From contig JAODMX010000080.1 in assembly GCA_025464735.1 (NCBI GenBank), positions 1 through 9,258 of the forward strand: 9,258 bases of DNA, in the 5' to 3' direction. The position numbers and the translations under genes are program-made. This document shows positions 8,102 through 9,258 of this stretch, piece after piece; the stretch's first letter is position 1, and each line of letters opens with the position of its first letter. The notes under the pieces are model-generated. The model saw only the letters and a program-made list of their open reading frames with translations, ran no database searches and was not told the DNA's origin. The DNA comes from Frondihabitans sp. (GTDB lineage: Bacteria; Actinomycetota; Actinomycetes; Actinomycetales; Microbacteriaceae).

Positions 8102-9243
8102 TCAGTGCAGCTTGCGGAGGGCGTTCGCCACGGCGACTGCCCGGAGCGGGGCCGCAGCCTTGTTGCGCGCCTCCTGGTTCTCGGTCGCGGGATCGGAATC
8201 GGCCACGAGGCCCGCACCGGCTTGCACGCGGGCAATGCCGGGTTGCAGGAGCACAGTGCGGATCGCGATGGCGACGTCGGCCGACCCGGCGAAGTCGAAG
8301 TAGCCGACCACTCCCCCGTAGACACCGCGCTGGGCCGGCTCGAGTTGATCGATGATCTGGAGCGCGCGCGGCTTCGGTGCCCCCGAGAGCGTGCCGGCCG
8401 GGAAAGTCGCCCGGAAGGCGTCGATGGCGTTCTTGCCCGGCGCCAGATCACCCTCGACGCTCGAGACGAGGTGCATGATGTGGCTGAAGCGCTCGACGTG
8501 CATGAACTCGGTCACCTCGACCGAACCGGGCACGCAGACCTTGAGGAGGTCGTTGCGGGCCAGGTCGACCAGCATGAGGTGCTCGGCACGTTCTTTTTCG
8601 TCGCTCTCGAGGGCGGCTGCGTACGCGAGGTCTTCTTCGGGTGTGGCGCCTCGCGGCTTGGATCCGGCGATCGGGTGCGAATAGGCACGGGTGCCGTCGA
8701 CCTTCACCAGGGCTTCGGGTGAGGATCCGACGATCTGGTAGGGCGAGCCGTCGACGTCTTCGAGGCTCACCAGGTACATGTACGGGCTCGGGTTGAGCGT
8801 GCGGAGCACCCGGTACACATCAAGGGCGGACGCGGTCAACTCGTGATCGAAGCGCTGCGAGATGACGACCTGGAAGACGTCGCCGTCGTGGATGAACTCC
8901 TTCGAGCGATTGATGGCCGCGGCATACTCTTCGTCGGTCGAACGCCGCACAGGTGTCGGCTCGATCGACATGTCGGCATCTGCGAGGAAGGCCTCGCTGG
9001 GCTGGGCGAGCTGCGACTGAAGTGTGTCGAGCTGTCGCTGGGCCCCGTCCCACAGCGTGTTGGCGTCGTCGACACCGTCGTTCAACGCGGTCGCGATGAG
9101 CATCGCCGAACCAGTGCGGTGATCGATGACGACGAGCTCGGAGACGAAGCTCAACGCCTGGCCTGGAACACTGAATTCGGCCGACGGCGCGTTGGGAAGT
9201 CTTTCGAGTTGGCGGATCGCCTCCCAGCCGATGAAGCCCACCA
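8102..9243 (-). CDS. trpE: Anthranilate synthase component I, 5'-truncated by contig end
   Basis: Catalyses the first committed step of tryptophan synthesis, chorismate to anthranilate, using ammonia delivered by a glutamine amidotransferase partner that is not in the window. About 380 residues of an expected 500 or more are present, so the N-terminal part, where the tryptophan feedback site (LLES-type motif) normally lies, is missing. Counting from the codon at 9242-9244, visible chorismate-binding motifs are GDVFQVVISQRF (121-132), PIAGSKPRG (191-199), AEHLMLVDLARND (220-232), PAGTLSGAPKPRA (282-294) and GAGLVADSDPATE (343-355). These fit TrpE better than PabB or isochorismate synthase, and the trp neighbours confirm it. 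The first visible residues VGFIGWEAIR are internal; the TTG at 9242-9244 that looks like a start lies at the adapter junction and is not the real one. Promoter and any leader lie beyond the edge. Confidence 0.96.
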
Positions 9244-9258
9244 AGATCGGAAGAGCGT
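9244..9258. other. Illumina TruSeq adapter remnant at the contig end
   Basis: The final 15 bases, AGATCGGAAGAGCGT, match exactly the start of the Illumina TruSeq adapter that follows an insert on read-through; the reverse complement ACGCTCTTCCGATCT is the end of the sequencing-primer side. The trpE reading frame with its conserved sequence stops being TrpE-like exactly here. The first base (9244) could be either genomic or adapter because of A-tailing. These bases should not be treated as part of the organism's DNA. Confidence 0.95.

Noticed and set aside
8068..8451. Upstream extension of the Trp-associated membrane protein to 8451
   Set aside because: This would put 128 extra residues over the trpE 3' end. 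They are Arg/Ser/Pro-rich shadow sequence, and the membrane protein starts naturally at the ATG at 8067 with a basic MNSRRLK before helix 1.

Overview
The window looks like a high-GC actinobacterial chromosome fragment, most probably from the family Microbacteriaceae. This rests on heavily G/C-ending codons, frequent GTG starts, two small actinobacterial membrane-protein genes lodged between trpE and trpC, and lgt directly behind trpA. The genus cannot be fixed from the sequence alone. All genes lie on the minus strand, so transcription runs from high to low coordinates, and no gene I can support lies on the plus strand.

In transcription order: a 5'-truncated trpE (window end to 8102); a four-helix Trp-operon-associated membrane protein (8067-7459); a small two-helix HGxxPAAW-type membrane protein (7424-7143); trpC (7142-6369); trpB (6369-5155); trpA (5158-4358); lgt (4303-3275). 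After a 219-base intergenic region comes gltB, which starts at 3055 and runs off the left edge after 1018 codons. The trp genes are packed with gaps of 34, 34 and 0 bases and overlaps of 1 and 4 bases; lgt follows 54 bases after trpA. That spacing indicates one trpE-to-lgt transcription unit with extensive translational coupling.

The gene set supplies anthranilate synthase component I, indole-glycerol-phosphate synthase and both tryptophan synthase subunits. trpD, a glutamine amidotransferase subunit (trpG) and trpF are not in the window. GltB is the large subunit of glutamate synthase; gltD would be expected beyond the left edge. Lgt attaches diacylglycerol to prolipoproteins and is unrelated enzymatically to tryptophan synthesis.

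The gltB upstream region is the only non-coding stretch of note. It holds three successive potential hairpins and a pair of ACTAGT palindromes close to the gltB ribosome binding site.

The last 15 bases (9244-9258) match the Illumina TruSeq adapter, so the right end is a contig end with untrimmed adapter, and the apparent trpE start there is an artefact. I found no mobile element, CRISPR array, tRNA, rRNA or clearly novel system; this is mostly conserved core metabolism, with the two uncharacterised trp-operon membrane proteins as the main biological open question.
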